A stretch of DNA of 56,500 nt, taken from NCBI RefSeq assembly GCF_030654605.1, contig NZ_JAURXB010000026.1, positions 1-56,500 on the forward strand, written 5' to 3'. The DNA is from Bradyrhizobium sp. (GTDB taxonomy: Bacteria > Pseudomonadota > Alphaproteobacteria > Rhizobiales > Xanthobacteraceae). The notes beneath the pieces are model-generated. The model did no database searches, was not told the origin of the DNA, and saw nothing but the letters and a program-made list of their open reading frames with translations. Numbering within the stretch: the stretch's first letter is position 1; the number at the start of each line of letters is the position of its first letter. Below, piece after piece: positions 32,085 through 40,470 of this stretch. Position numbers and translations under genes: made by a program.

Positions 32085-32108
32085 GGGGCAAGCCTCGCGG
32101 CTTGCCCC
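32085..32108 (+). terminator. Perfect hairpin between receptor and permease genes (attenuator/stabiliser)
   Basis: GGGGCAAGCC TCGC GGCTTGCCCC is a perfect 10-bp stem with a four-base loop, 26 bases after the receptor stop. No U-run follows, so it is more likely an RNA-processing or stabilising stem, or a partial terminator, that makes receptor mRNA more abundant than the membrane parts. Confidence 0.65.
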
Positions 32109-32137
32109 GCTTGATGACTGTATTTGCGCGGGGGCCA

Positions 32138-32653
32138 ATGACCGAAATACCGATGCCATCCCAGCCGTCGTTGTGGCGACGCGTGACGGCCGGCTATGCC
32201 AAATTGCTGGAAATCCTGCTGGGAGCCTGCGTCGGCATCCTGATCATTCCCGTCACGCTGCAAATCATCTCGCGCTACACCCCTTTCATTCCGTCCTACA
32301 TCTGGACCGAGGAGATGGCGCGGTTTCTGTTCGTATGGACCATCATGATCGGGGCGATGGTCGGCGTCAGGGAAGCGCAGCATTTCGAAGTCGATGTATG
32401 GCCCGATTTGTCGCGGCGGTCCGAAGCCGCGGTACGGATCCTGTCGCGGCTCGGCATCCTGGCGCTGGCGCTGGTGTTCGTGTGGGCGGGCATCGAGTTC
32501 ACGCGGTTTGCCTGGAATCGAACCTCGGAGCTGGCCGACCTGCCGCTCTGGCTGATTCACGTCGCATGGCCGGTAGCGGGTTTCACCTGGATCGCGTTCG
32601 CGGGCGAACAGATCGTCGATGAAGCACGGATCCTGTTCGGGGCAGAACGATGA
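32138..32653 (+). CDS. TRAP transporter small permease (DctQ family)
   Basis: A 171-residue membrane protein with four predicted spans: about 18-40 (LEILLGACVGILIIPVTLQI), 55-75 (FLFVWTIMIGAMVGV), 96-115 and 135-155. The EEMARFLFVWTIMIGAMVGVR motif is the DctQ signature. The start is uncertain: ATGs at 32114, 32138 and 32153 are in frame; I chose 32138, with GGGGG just upstream. Its end overlaps the large permease start by four bases. Confidence 0.88.
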   Translation: MTEIPMPSQPSLWRRVTAGYAKLLEILLGACVGILIIPVTLQIISRYTPFIPSYIWTEEMARFLFVWTIMIGAMVGVREAQHFEVDVWPDLSRRSEAAVRILSRLGILALALVFVWAGIEFTRFAWNRTSELADLPLWLIHVAWPVAGFTWIAFAGEQIVDEARILFGAER

Positions 32654-33969
32654 GCGGCAGTGTCCTTTCCGCCGGGCAGGCCGCAATGGTTCTGTTCGGC
32701 ACCTTCGTGGCGCTGCTCGTCATCCGCGTGCCGGTCGCGTTCGCGCTCGGGCTCGCATGCCTGCCGATCCTGCTGATCGAGCCGCGGCTGTCAATGATGA
32801 TGCTCGCGCAGGAGACCTTCAATGCCTACAACTCCTTCATCCTGCTGTCGGTGCCGTTCTTCCTCTTGACGGCAAACCTGATGAGCATCGGCGGCATCAC
32901 CGACCGGCTGGTGGCGCTTTCGCGCGCCATGGTCGGGCATTGGCCGGGATCGCTGGCGCAGATCAATGTCGTGTTGTCGGTGTTCTTCGCCGGCATCTCC
33001 GGTTCCTCGACCGCCGATGCGGCGAGCCAGTCGAAGATCTTCATCGATGCCCAGACCAAGGAGGGTTACGACCTCTCGTTCTCGATCGCCATTACCGCGG
33101 TGTCGGCCGTGCTTGCGGTTATCATCCCGCCATCGATCCTGATGATCGTATGGGGCGGGCTGATCTCTACATCGATCGCCGCGATGTATCTGGCCGGCAT
33201 CATCCCGGGATTGCTGATCGCAGGCGCGCAGGTGGCGACCGTGCATATTTATGCGGTGCGTCGTGGCTATCCGACCTATCCGAAATCCACCTGGATAGAG
33301 ATGTGGTACTCGGTCTGGCGCTCGATTCCGGCGCTGGTGACGCCGTTCATCATCGTCGGCGGCATCCTGCTCGGCTGGTTCACCGCGACCGAGTCCGCCT
33401 GCGTCGCGGTGCTGTATTCCATGGCGCTGTCGACCTTCTTTTACCGGGAAACCGGAGCCAAGGAGCTGTACAAGGCCTTTCTCGACACCGGACGGCTCGC
33501 AGGCGTCGCGCTGTTCTGCATCGGGACTGCGAGCGCGTTCGGCTGGTTGCTGGCCTACTACAAGATTCCGCAGGCGCTGCTGGAGAATGTCTCTACCTGG
33601 GGAATGGGTCCGATCGCGGCGGGTTTCTTCATCTCCTTCTGTTTTCTGGTCGTGGGCTGCTTTCTCGATGCCATTCCGGCGATCGTGATCGTCGGCACTG
33701 TGCTGGAGCCATTGGCGAGGTCTGTCGACCTGCATCCGGTGCAATTCGCGATCATCTCGATCGTTTCGCTGGCGTTCGGACTGGTGACGCCGCCGTATGG
33801 CTTGTGTCTCCTGATCGCGTGCTCGATCGCGGGCGTGCGGCTGCGCTATGCGCTCAAGGACACGGTGATCATGCTGATACCGATGCTGCTGGTGCTGGCG
33901 GCGCTGATCATCTGGCCGGACGTATCGCTGTTCCTGCCGCGGCTGATCGTGCCTGATATGCTTAAATAG
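32650..33969 (+). CDS. TRAP transporter large permease (DctM family)
   Basis: A 439-residue permease of about 12 spans. FVALLVIRVPVAFALGLACL, PFFLLTANLMSIGGITDRLV, FAGISGSSTADAASQSKIF and IIPPSILMIVWGGLI are typical DctM segments; these helices bind sodium and move the substrate handed over by the receptor. It overlaps the DctQ gene (ATGA). The next gene, a CoA-transferase 149 bp on, suggests that the imported acid is activated to its CoA ester. Confidence 0.94.
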   Translation: MSGSVLSAGQAAMVLFGTFVALLVIRVPVAFALGLACLPILLIEPRLSMMMLAQETFNAYNSFILLSVPFFLLTANLMSIGGITDRLVALSRAMVGHWPGSLAQINVVLSVFFAGISGSSTADAASQSKIFIDAQTKEGYDLSFSIAITAVSAVLAVIIPPSILMIVWGGLISTSIAAMYLAGIIPGLLIAGAQVATVHIYAVRRGYPTYPKSTWIEMWYSVWRSIPALVTPFIIVGGILLGWFTATESACVAVLYSMALSTFFYRETGAKELYKAFLDTGRLAGVALFCIGTASAFGWLLAYYKIPQALLENVSTWGMGPIAAGFFISFCFLVVGCFLDAIPAIVIVGTVLEPLARSVDLHPVQFAIISIVSLAFGLVTPPYGLCLLIACSIAGVRLRYALKDTVIMLIPMLLVLAALIIWPDVSLFLPRLIVPDMLK

Positions 33970-34118
33970 CAGCGGATCCGGCTGGTCAGGCTCATGCGAA
34001 TCAGGAAGGGGCGGCCGATGGCCGGAAGCGGGGCATCCATGCGCCGGGGTTGATTGCGCATCCATGAGCGTCCGGGCTATCAATCGGCGGCCCGTCGAAA
34101 TCATCCAGGACAGAACGT

Positions 34119-35378
34119 ATGACCGCCAGACCGCAATTACCGGATCGCACGCCGCGCGCGAAGGACGTGCCGACCGCACTTGACGGGCTGCTGGTGATCG
34201 ATTTCACCCGTGTCGTCGCAGGACCGGCCTGCACGCAGACGCTGGCCGATTTCGGCGCCGAGGTCATCAAGATCGAGAATCCGGATGGCGGCGACGATAC
34301 GCGAAGCTATGAACACGCCGATCTCGCCGGGGAAAGCGCCGCCTTTATCAGCTTGAATCGCAACAAGCGCGGCATCGTTCTCGATTTCACCAACGCGGCG
34401 GCGTGCGTGGTCGCGCGCGAATTGATCGCACGGGCCGACGTGGTAGTGGAGAATTTCTCCGCCAGCGTGATGAAGAAGTATGGCCTCGACTATGCGTCGG
34501 TGGCACCGGCCAATCCCCGGCTGGTCTATTGCTCGATCTCGGCCTATGGCCGCCAGGGACCGTTTGCATCCCGTCCCGGCTTTGATCCGATCACGCAGGC
34601 CGAGAGCGGGTTCATGTCGCTGAACGGCTTTCCGGACGGGCCGCCGGTGCGAACCGGGCCGCCCGCGATCGACATGGTGACGGGCATGTCGGCCTGCAAT
34701 GCCATCCTGCTGGCACTGTTGGCCCGCGACCGGCTCGGCCGCGGCCAGCAGGTCGAGGTGGCGTTGTTCGACGTGGCCTTGGGGATGACAGGATTTTACG
34801 GCATGGCCCATTTGATGACCGGCGAGAATTTCAGCCGTCAGGGCAATTCGCCGAACGGATCTCCCTCGGTCGGGCTCTACGATGCCGCCGACGCGCCGTT
34901 TTATATCGCCTGCGCCAATGACCGGCTGTATTGCCGCCTCGTCGTCGACGTGCTCGGCCGGCCCGATCTCGCCAGCGGTGAATTCGCCGACCGGCGTTCG
35001 CGGACGGCCAACAAGGACAAGTTGCGCGCGATACTCAACGAGATTTTTGCCGGCGACAGCCGCGAAAGCTGGGTGACGAAGATGAAGTCGGCCAATATTC
35101 CGGTCGGCTACCTTCGTACCGTCGAGGAAGCCTTTAATTCGCCGGAAGTACGCCAGCGCCATCGCGTCAGCCAGATCCCGCACCGGGCTGCGGGCACCGT
35201 GCCTCATATCGAGCAGCCGATCAGCCTCGGCCTGACGCCGGTCGCCGATCCCGTTGCGGCACCGATGCTGGGCGAGCACACCAGGGAAGTCCTGCGCAAC
35301 ACGCTCGGCTATGACGACGCCCGCATCGCCGCGCTCGCGGAGAAGGGGGCTTTTGGAGCGATGCGAAATGTTGGCTGA
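34119..35378 (+). CDS. Class III CoA-transferase (CaiB/BaiF family)
   Basis: A 419-residue formyl-CoA-transferase-like enzyme. LLVIDFTRVVAGPACTQTLADFGAEVIKIE (residues 24-53) is the classic start of the family, SLNRNKRGIVLDF follows, and the catalytic Asp is Asp185 in PPAIDMVTGMSACNAI. Such enzymes move CoA between carboxylic acids. It lies in the same direction after the TRAP permease genes, so the acid taken up may be its acceptor. Candidate partners include the crotonase at 13312 and the acyl chemistry near 17-26 kb, but there is no direct evidence. Confidence 0.9.
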   Translation: MTARPQLPDRTPRAKDVPTALDGLLVIDFTRVVAGPACTQTLADFGAEVIKIENPDGGDDTRSYEHADLAGESAAFISLNRNKRGIVLDFTNAAACVVARELIARADVVVENFSASVMKKYGLDYASVAPANPRLVYCSISAYGRQGPFASRPGFDPITQAESGFMSLNGFPDGPPVRTGPPAIDMVTGMSACNAILLALLARDRLGRGQQVEVALFDVALGMTGFYGMAHLMTGENFSRQGNSPNGSPSVGLYDAADAPFYIACANDRLYCRLVVDVLGRPDLASGEFADRRSRTANKDKLRAILNEIFAGDSRESWVTKMKSANIPVGYLRTVEEAFNSPEVRQRHRVSQIPHRAAGTVPHIEQPISLGLTPVADPVAAPMLGEHTREVLRNTLGYDDARIAALAEKGAFGAMRNVG

Positions 35379-35479
35379 GCAGGGACCACCGACGGGCAAG
35401 TGCCGTTCGCCAGAAGCGGGGAGCGCCAGGCCGGAACCCGATCTGGCATGGTTTGGCTGTTGAGGGCGTTTTTCGGCCC

Positions 35480-35665
35480 TCAGTTTGGCTTGCCGCGCGG
35501 GTTGTTCCTTGGCATACTTTCAACTTCGTCGGGTTCGGCCCGGTCAATTTCCAGCCGAGCCATCCGAAGAATCAATGTAGCCGTAGTCAAGCCGAGACGC
35601 TCTGCCTCTTGTGCTGCCGTGTCGACCTTTCGGGCCAAGCCTTCACGTTTGCCTGGATATGTCAT
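35480..35665 (-). CDS. Small hypothetical protein, 61 aa
   Basis: A 61-residue soluble protein. EGLARKVDTAAQEAERLGLT and TATLILRMARLEIDRAE form two helices; I recall a family of short lineage-specific proteins with 'ERLGL-TAT-IL-MARLE' text, of unknown role. A GAGGAACAGGA site precedes the ATG at 35665. It is back to back with the next small gene (25 bp apart). Confidence 0.6.
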   Translation of the reverse strand: MTYPGKREGLARKVDTAAQEAERLGLTTATLILRMARLEIDRAEPDEVESMPRNNPRGKPN

Positions 35666-35690
35666 TCCTGTTCCTCATCGAAGGTGCGAG

Positions 35691-35876
35691 ATGAAAGATC
35701 CCACATTTGTTGCAGAGCTGCAGAAGAGGCTCGGAGCTCCATCGAGCGAAACTGTCGAAAGCCTGCGGCTGTTGAAGGCCTTTCTCAGACTTGCACCCGG
35801 CCAGCGCTTTGAAATCATCGAGCTGGTCGAACGCCTGGCCGCCGAGCCTGCCGGCAGCGATCCCTCATTGTCCTGA
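35691..35876 (+). CDS. Small hypothetical protein, 61 aa
   Basis: A 61-residue soluble protein starting MKDPTFVAELQKRLG, with a helix LRLLKAFLRLAPGQRFEIIEL in the middle. AAGG lies a few bases before the ATG. It is divergent from the 61-aa gene at 35480 and convergent with the cupin gene. No recognised domain. Confidence 0.55.
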   Translation: MKDPTFVAELQKRLGAPSSETVESLRLLKAFLRLAPGQRFEIIELVERLAAEPAGSDPSLS

Positions 35877-35906
35877 AGATCCTCGCTTTCCCGCACACCC
35901 GTCGCG

Positions 35907-36227
35907 TTAATTGCTGGCCGGATTGGCGGCGGGTGGAAGCGTCGCGATGGCATAGATCGCTTCATCCAGCGCCTCGGATTGGTGCAGTGTGCCGGCGGGC
36001 AGCAGGATGGTGTCGCCGGGCCGGCAAATGTGCTCGCCGCCATCCCACTCGAATTTCAGCGCGCCCTTGATGATCACCAGGATCTCATCCACCGGGTGGG
36101 TATGGAAATGATGCACTTTGCCGGCGGCATCGCGCTGTAACTCGACGCTGCCCTGCGCCGGGAGCAACGCCAGGATGTCGGGGTCGATGGTGAATTCCGT
36201 TTTCGTGCCAGCGATGATCCGGGTCAT
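35907..36227 (-). CDS. Metal-binding cupin protein
   Basis: A 106-residue single-domain cupin with complete metal motifs. Motif 1 gives His42, His44 and Glu48 (HTHPVDEILVIIKG) and motif 2 gives His82 (GDTILLPAGTLHQ). So it can hold Fe, Mn, Ni or Zn with 3-His-1-Glu ligation and may be an oxygenase, isomerase or other metal enzyme, not merely a storage fold. The start overlaps the stop of the upstream YqcI/YcgG gene by four bases, so both are co-translated; a functional link is likely. Confidence 0.9.
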   Translation of the reverse strand: MTRIIAGTKTEFTIDPDILALLPAQGSVELQRDAAGKVHHFHTHPVDEILVIIKGALKFEWDGGEHICRPGDTILLPAGTLHQSEALDEAIYAIATLPPAANPASN

Positions 36228-36979
36228 GCCGCTTGCTCCCTGTCTTTGGCTGGAGAGGTCTCGTTGTGCGCGAGCTTGGCAAATGGACATCCCGTCTCGG
36301 TATGGTTGTCGTCCGTCAAAAAGTATTGCTGGTATTCGCGTCCATCGGCGGCACCGTAGCGTCCAAGCAGCGGCGAGGGGCTGGTGCTGTCGTAGGGGAT
36401 GAGCCGCTCACGTACTTGGGCGAACGCGGCCGTTGCGGCCTTTTCCGTCCCGAGGATCTTTTCAAACACCCAGCGCGGCTGAAACGTCAGCGTGAAGGTG
36501 CTGCAGCGGCGACTTTGTCGCATCACATGCGCCGGCGTGCTGCACACCACGAAGATCGGTTCACCCGCGAACGAGAACTCCCACATCGGATGGTCGATCT
36601 GTTCGGGGATAGTGTCCGGCCACGGACTCTTGTCCAGTTGCGCCAGCTGGTCGAGTGTATGCCACATTTTCCGGTGATAGGCGTCCAGCGTCTGCACCGG
36701 CCGCGGCCGGGTGAATACGATCAACGATGTGTTTGGTCCGTGCGAGCGGGATTCGGCCACGAACAGCGCGAGCTGTGCGCCGAGAACTTCAATGTCAAAG
36801 GGGTCGAGAAACAGATAGCGCAACTGGTCCTGCCGGTAGCCGGCGACGCCGAACACGCAGGGAAAGGGTCGCGCTTCGCTGCTCATTTGCGCCTCGAATT
36901 CGGAAAACATCACACTTTGCCACGTACTCACCGCGTGGCTCGATGCGACTTCGCCCCTCCTCAAATACAATCGCGACAT
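36224..36979 (-). CDS. YqcI/YcgG family protein (heme-dependent guanidine N-hydroxylase type, GntA-like)
   Basis: A 251-residue member of the YqcI/YcgG family. All signature blocks are present in order: RPFPCVFGVAGYRQDQLRY, HPMWEFSFAGEPIFVVCSTP, TFQPRWVFEKILG and QYFLTDDNHTETGCPF. Characterised members are heme enzymes that N-hydroxylate guanidino groups (GntA of guanitoxin synthesis, DcsA of cycloserine synthesis). Substrate here is unknown; arginine or an arginine-derived guanidine is the natural first guess. It is transcribed with a cupin that overlaps it and follows the MFS gene by 24 bp. Confidence 0.85.
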   Translation of the reverse strand: MSRLYLRRGEVASSHAVSTWQSVMFSEFEAQMSSEARPFPCVFGVAGYRQDQLRYLFLDPFDIEVLGAQLALFVAESRSHGPNTSLIVFTRPRPVQTLDAYHRKMWHTLDQLAQLDKSPWPDTIPEQIDHPMWEFSFAGEPIFVVCSTPAHVMRQSRRCSTFTLTFQPRWVFEKILGTEKAATAAFAQVRERLIPYDSTSPSPLLGRYGAADGREYQQYFLTDDNHTETGCPFAKLAHNETSPAKDREQAA

Positions 36980-37003
36980 CCTGTCCCTCTCCCGTTAATG
37001 CGG

Positions 37004-38296
37004 CTAGCGAACTATCAATTGGCTCCTCATCAGCAGCGGGCCGGCAATGCCCGGCAGCGACATGAGCAGCAGAATTCCAATCAGCGCGCTGTAGCCGGCA
37101 TCGCCGACCGAGCCGGCCCCGGGCTCGAGCCCGGTCCCTGCAAGCTGGCTAACGCCAACCATGGCGAACCCAATGACGGGCTGTGAAGCGCCAGCGAAAA
37201 TGCCCGCAGCCGTCGTGTTGACCGATGCGCCGACGCCGATCAGGTCGGCGGTGTAGAGCTTCTTGGTGCATTTCAGCACCAGCGGTACGGTTCCGCCGGC
37301 GACCAGTCCGAGTACCGAAAACACGACGGTGACATAGAGAAGGCCCAGCGCATGAGCGATCGGAGGCAGCAGCATCGCGATCAGGAGCATCCGCAGCAGG
37401 CAGATGCGGATCAGCGCGGTATCGAGCGCCGCGGATGCCCGGTCCGCCATATGGCCGAGGAAGATCGAACCGATTGCGTTGCCGACCATGAAGGCGAGCA
37501 GGGGGGCGCTGGCGGCCGACGGGGAGATGTTGAAGAAATGCGCCACCATCGGAATGCCCCATACGCCCGACAGCGTCGTCACCACGGCAAAATGGGACGC
37601 AAAGGTCATGGCGCATCCCCAGTTCGCCAATCGCGCCAGCGATTGGCGGCTGGCGGCGAGCACGCTCTTCAAGGTCTTGCTGCTATCCGACACCGGATCC
37701 GGTTTGAGCACGATGGAGGCGAAAGCGAGGTTGGCGACGCCGACGCAGGCGATGAAGACAAAGCAGGCGCGCCAGCCGAAGCCCGTCACCGCCGCGGCCA
37801 GCGGAGTCGTTGCCAGCACGCCGCCGACATAGCCCGAGACCTGCGAGATGCCCGACATCATGCCGAACCGTTCGTCCCTGAAACTGAGTGCGACAAGCTT
37901 CAAGAGCGCAGTGAAAACCAGCGCATCGCCGCAGGCAATGATCAGTCTCGCGGCAAAAACGTCGAGCAGGTTCGGCGCCAGTGCGAACGCCGCACTTCCG
38001 AGCGACGACGCGGCCATGCTGAACAGCACGACGCGCTTGACGCCGAAGCGGTCGACCAGAACTCCCGCCGGAATCTGCATCAGGGTGTAGCCCCAGAAGT
38101 AGCTTGAGGCGAGCATCGAGACACCGGCGGCGTCGGTAGATAAATCGGCCATGAAATCCAGGCTGACCGATTGCGGCGATACCCGCTGCAGGAACGCGAT
38201 CGCGTAGGCGGTGGCCACCGCCGCCCAGGCCAGATAGGCGCGATCCGTCGGGCGGATGGCGGGAGCGAGCACGGTGTGTTGTTCCGTCAACGCCAT
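37004..38296 (-). CDS. MFS transporter
   Basis: A 430-residue major facilitator with about 12 spans. WGYTLMQIPAGVLVDRFGVKRVV (about 70-92) carries the motif A-like loop DRFGVKR between spans 2 and 3, and GHMADRAS is its counterpart in the second half. It resembles the sugar-acid/D-galactonate and NarK-like branches in general form. The ATG at 38296 overlaps the stop of the GNAT-like gene (TGATG). It lies inside the N-hydroxylase operon, so it may import the substrate or export the product. Confidence 0.88.
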   Translation of the reverse strand: MALTEQHTVLAPAIRPTDRAYLAWAAVATAYAIAFLQRVSPQSVSLDFMADLSTDAAGVSMLASSYFWGYTLMQIPAGVLVDRFGVKRVVLFSMAASSLGSAAFALAPNLLDVFAARLIIACGDALVFTALLKLVALSFRDERFGMMSGISQVSGYVGGVLATTPLAAAVTGFGWRACFVFIACVGVANLAFASIVLKPDPVSDSSKTLKSVLAASRQSLARLANWGCAMTFASHFAVVTTLSGVWGIPMVAHFFNISPSAASAPLLAFMVGNAIGSIFLGHMADRASAALDTALIRICLLRMLLIAMLLPPIAHALGLLYVTVVFSVLGLVAGGTVPLVLKCTKKLYTADLIGVGASVNTTAAGIFAGASQPVIGFAMVGVSQLAGTGLEPGAGSVGDAGYSALIGILLLMSLPGIAGPLLMRSQLIVR

Positions 38297-39009
38297 CACA
38301 CTCTCACAAGGCCGACCGAGAACAGGGCGTCCGCGGGGTCCGGGATGACGCGCTGCATCGCTTCGTCAGCCAGCGACGCTGCGCCGTGATAGGCCTGACG
38401 GTGATGCTTGATGTGGCCGTAAGCGCCGCGCATGATCATGCCGGGTATTTCGAGGCTCTTGCCGGGATAGAGCAAGGTGCACATCTCGACGCAGGCGGCC
38501 TGCAGCCCAGGGTCCTGGGCGGTGCCGAGCAGCGAGGGCGTAACTTGCTCGCAGATCCTGGCGTTTGCCGCCCACACGATGGGATTGCGGGTGCGCCACC
38601 CATAAAGGATGCCGCCATCGCCGCTGTCGGCGACACCCAATGATCTCAGGATCTCCGTGGTGAAAAACCCGTAGAGGCCGCGGCCCTGATGGGCAGGAAG
38701 CACTTCGGTGCCGCTGCGGTAGATCGCCGGCCGGCCTGCGATCAACAGCTTGCGGTAGACCGAGAATGCCACCAGTCCAGAGGCGTCGTAGACCAGGATG
38801 AGGCTGAATTTCCTGTCGAACGGGGAGGAGGCCGGCGTCCAATGTGGCTCCGTCGCCTGCCAGTTGACGGCGATGATGTTGTTCATCGCATCCATCAATG
38901 GCCGCTGTTCGGCGGGGCTGACCCGCGTCGCATCCGGGAAACTGTAGACCGCGTAATCGGGCCAGGGCGATTTGATGGTTCCGTATTGGCGGCGCAGCTC
39001 TCGCGACAT
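38296..39009 (-). CDS. GNAT-like acyltransferase protein
   Basis: A 237-residue protein of the GNAT-like fold. The acetyl-CoA pyrophosphate loop is plausibly HQGRGLYGFFTTEILRSLG (about 112-130), and GRPAIYRSGTEVLP precedes it. The C-terminal AYGHIKHHRQAYHGA is unusual. The match is by pattern; a weak site GGGG precedes the ATG at 39009, and a GTG nine bases upstream is an alternative. It is the first gene of the operon with MFS, YqcI/YcgG and cupin, and is divergent from the GlxA-type regulator. Confidence 0.6.
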   Translation of the reverse strand: MSRELRRQYGTIKSPWPDYAVYSFPDATRVSPAEQRPLMDAMNNIIAVNWQATEPHWTPASSPFDRKFSLILVYDASGLVAFSVYRKLLIAGRPAIYRSGTEVLPAHQGRGLYGFFTTEILRSLGVADSGDGGILYGWRTRNPIVWAANARICEQVTPSLLGTAQDPGLQAACVEMCTLLYPGKSLEIPGMIMRGAYGHIKHHRQAYHGAASLADEAMQRVIPDPADALFSVGLVRV

Positions 39010-39072
39010 GTCCGACACCCCAGCTATCCTGGCGAGCTATACAGGCGAGCCCCGAATGGCTTAAAGGACAAT

Positions 39073-40089
39073 ATGCCCTCGAAATCTGCCAAACCCCGGC
39101 GGCCGGAGCCGCGCGAAAAATCCGCGGCAAGGCGCGTGGCGATCGTCGCGTTTCCCGGCGTGACCCTCCTCGATATTTCAGGCCCGGCGCAGGTTTTCGC
39201 GGAATTGCAGGCGATCGAGCTGCCCGGCGCGGGCTATTCGCTGTCCTACCTCTCCGCCTCCGGGGGCTTGGTGCCGACCGACGTCGGGATGATGATCGAT
39301 ACCGCCCCGATTTCCAGCATTCGGCCGAACCAGGTCGATACCCTGGTGATCCCGGGCGGTCCGGGGATCTGGGCGCTGCGGCAGGACGCCGTCATGATAG
39401 AATGGATTTCGGAGGTGCTGCCCAGGGCCCGGCGCGTGGCGTCCGTCTGTCTCGGAGCATTTGCGCTGGCCTGGACCGGCGCGCTGGACGGCAAGCGGGC
39501 CGCGACGCATTGGCGCTATTGTCCAAGACTGGCGGACGGGTTTCCCAAAATCAGCGTCGAGCCGAATGCGATCTTCGTCAAGGACGGGCGGGTCTGGACC
39601 TCGGCCGGGGTCAGCGCCGGCATCGACCTGGCGCTCGCCATGATCGAGGAGGATTTCGGCCATACTACCGCGCTCGACATCGCGCGCAGGCTGGTGGTGT
39701 TTCTCAAGCGCCCCGGCGGCCAGAGCCAGTTCTCAACCGTGCTGGCGGCGCAGGCTTCTGACGTCGAAGGGCGTTTCAGCGCGCTGCACGCCTGGATCAT
39801 CGAAAATATCGCCGGCGATCTCAAGGTCGAAACCCTCGCCGGAAAAGCCGGCATGAGCCCGCGAACCTTCGCGCGTGCCTATACCAGCCGCACCGGAATG
39901 ACGCCGGCAAGCGGGGTCGAAGCGTTGCGCGTGGAGACCGCGCGGCTGCTGCTGGAAAGCAGCGAAATTCGCGGCGTGGTCGATGTGGCCCGGCGGGCAG
40001 GCTTCGGCGATGACGAACGGATGCGGCGGGCGTTCATTCGCCACCTCGGCATATCGCCTTCGGAATACCGAAGTCGATTTTCGGGTTAG
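39073..40089 (+). CDS. GlxA-family AraC-type regulator (DJ-1/PfpI + AraC)
   Basis: A 338-residue regulator. Residues about 20-190 are a DJ-1/PfpI domain (AIVAFPGVTLLDISGPAQVF, LVIPGGPG, and ASVCLGAFALAWTGAL with Cys126 at the elbow), and 235-338 an AraC double HTH (LAGKAGMSPRTFARAYTSRT, VVDVARRAGFGDDERMRRAF). GlxA-type regulators control, among others, arginine, choline and glycine-betaine catabolism. The ATG follows AAAGGA. It is divergent from the GNAT/MFS/N-hydroxylase/cupin operon by 63 bp and is its most likely regulator. Confidence 0.92.
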   Translation: MPSKSAKPRRPEPREKSAARRVAIVAFPGVTLLDISGPAQVFAELQAIELPGAGYSLSYLSASGGLVPTDVGMMIDTAPISSIRPNQVDTLVIPGGPGIWALRQDAVMIEWISEVLPRARRVASVCLGAFALAWTGALDGKRAATHWRYCPRLADGFPKISVEPNAIFVKDGRVWTSAGVSAGIDLALAMIEEDFGHTTALDIARRLVVFLKRPGGQSQFSTVLAAQASDVEGRFSALHAWIIENIAGDLKVETLAGKAGMSPRTFARAYTSRTGMTPASGVEALRVETARLLLESSEIRGVVDVARRAGFGDDERMRRAFIRHLGISPSEYRSRFSG

Positions 40090-40178
40090 CCGCGGACGCC
40101 ACGATGTTTTCCCGGTTCGTCCCGAAAATACGCCAAGCTCTGACATTTTTCGCCACAATCCAAAACGACGGTGTCGCC

Positions 40179-40286
40179 ATGAAAACATTGGCCGTCATTT
40201 CGATTCTAGCGCTGCTCACGATCTCCGGGGCAGCCTACACGGATCAGGTTTTGATCGGCGAACAGGCGATGCAGGGTGCGAATTGA
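40179..40286 (+). CDS. Very small secreted/membrane peptide, 35 aa
   Basis: MKTLAVISILALLTISGAAY is a textbook signal peptide or single span; the remaining 15 residues (TDQVLIGEQAMQGAN) would be the mature peptide. The TGA is merged with the stem of an intrinsic terminator at 40286-40311, which supports a real transcription unit. The ribosome site is weak. Function unknown. Confidence 0.5.
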   Translation: MKTLAVISILALLTISGAAYTDQVLIGEQAMQGAN

Positions 40287-40311
40287 AGCCGGCGGTTGAA
40301 GCCGGCTTTTT
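40286..40311 (+). terminator. Intrinsic terminator
   Basis: AAGCCGGC, a 7-base loop, then GCCGGCTT followed by TTT. The 8-bp stem starts in the last base of the stop codon of the 35-aa peptide gene. Confidence 0.85.
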
Positions 40312-40332
40312 CTGTCTGGGGGGACAACAACG

Positions 40333-40461
40333 ATGCTTTCCGTGGATCAATTTTTGAGGTTCATTAGCGTGCCGGCCGTCATGGCCGCATTCCTGATCGC
40401 ATCGCAGGTCTCCGGAGCAGGAATTTTCCACTCCGCAGCGGTGCAAATCGCCAGCCGTTGA
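40333..40461 (+). CDS. Possible small hydrophobic peptide, 42 aa
   Basis: An ATG-initiated ORF with GGGGGG about nine bases upstream, encoding MLSVDQFLRFISVPAVMAAF, LIASQVSGAG and a short tail. One hydrophobic helix (about 12-27) is present. No homologue is recognised. It sits between the terminator and a convergent small gene; it may not be translated. Confidence 0.3.
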   Translation: MLSVDQFLRFISVPAVMAAFLIASQVSGAGIFHSAAVQIASR

Positions 40462-40470
40462 CGAGCCGGC

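Noticed and set aside
31274..34179. Long reverse frames across the TRAP transporter genes
   Set aside because: They are rich in Arg, Gln, His and Asp without domains and oppose three clearly recognised transporter genes.
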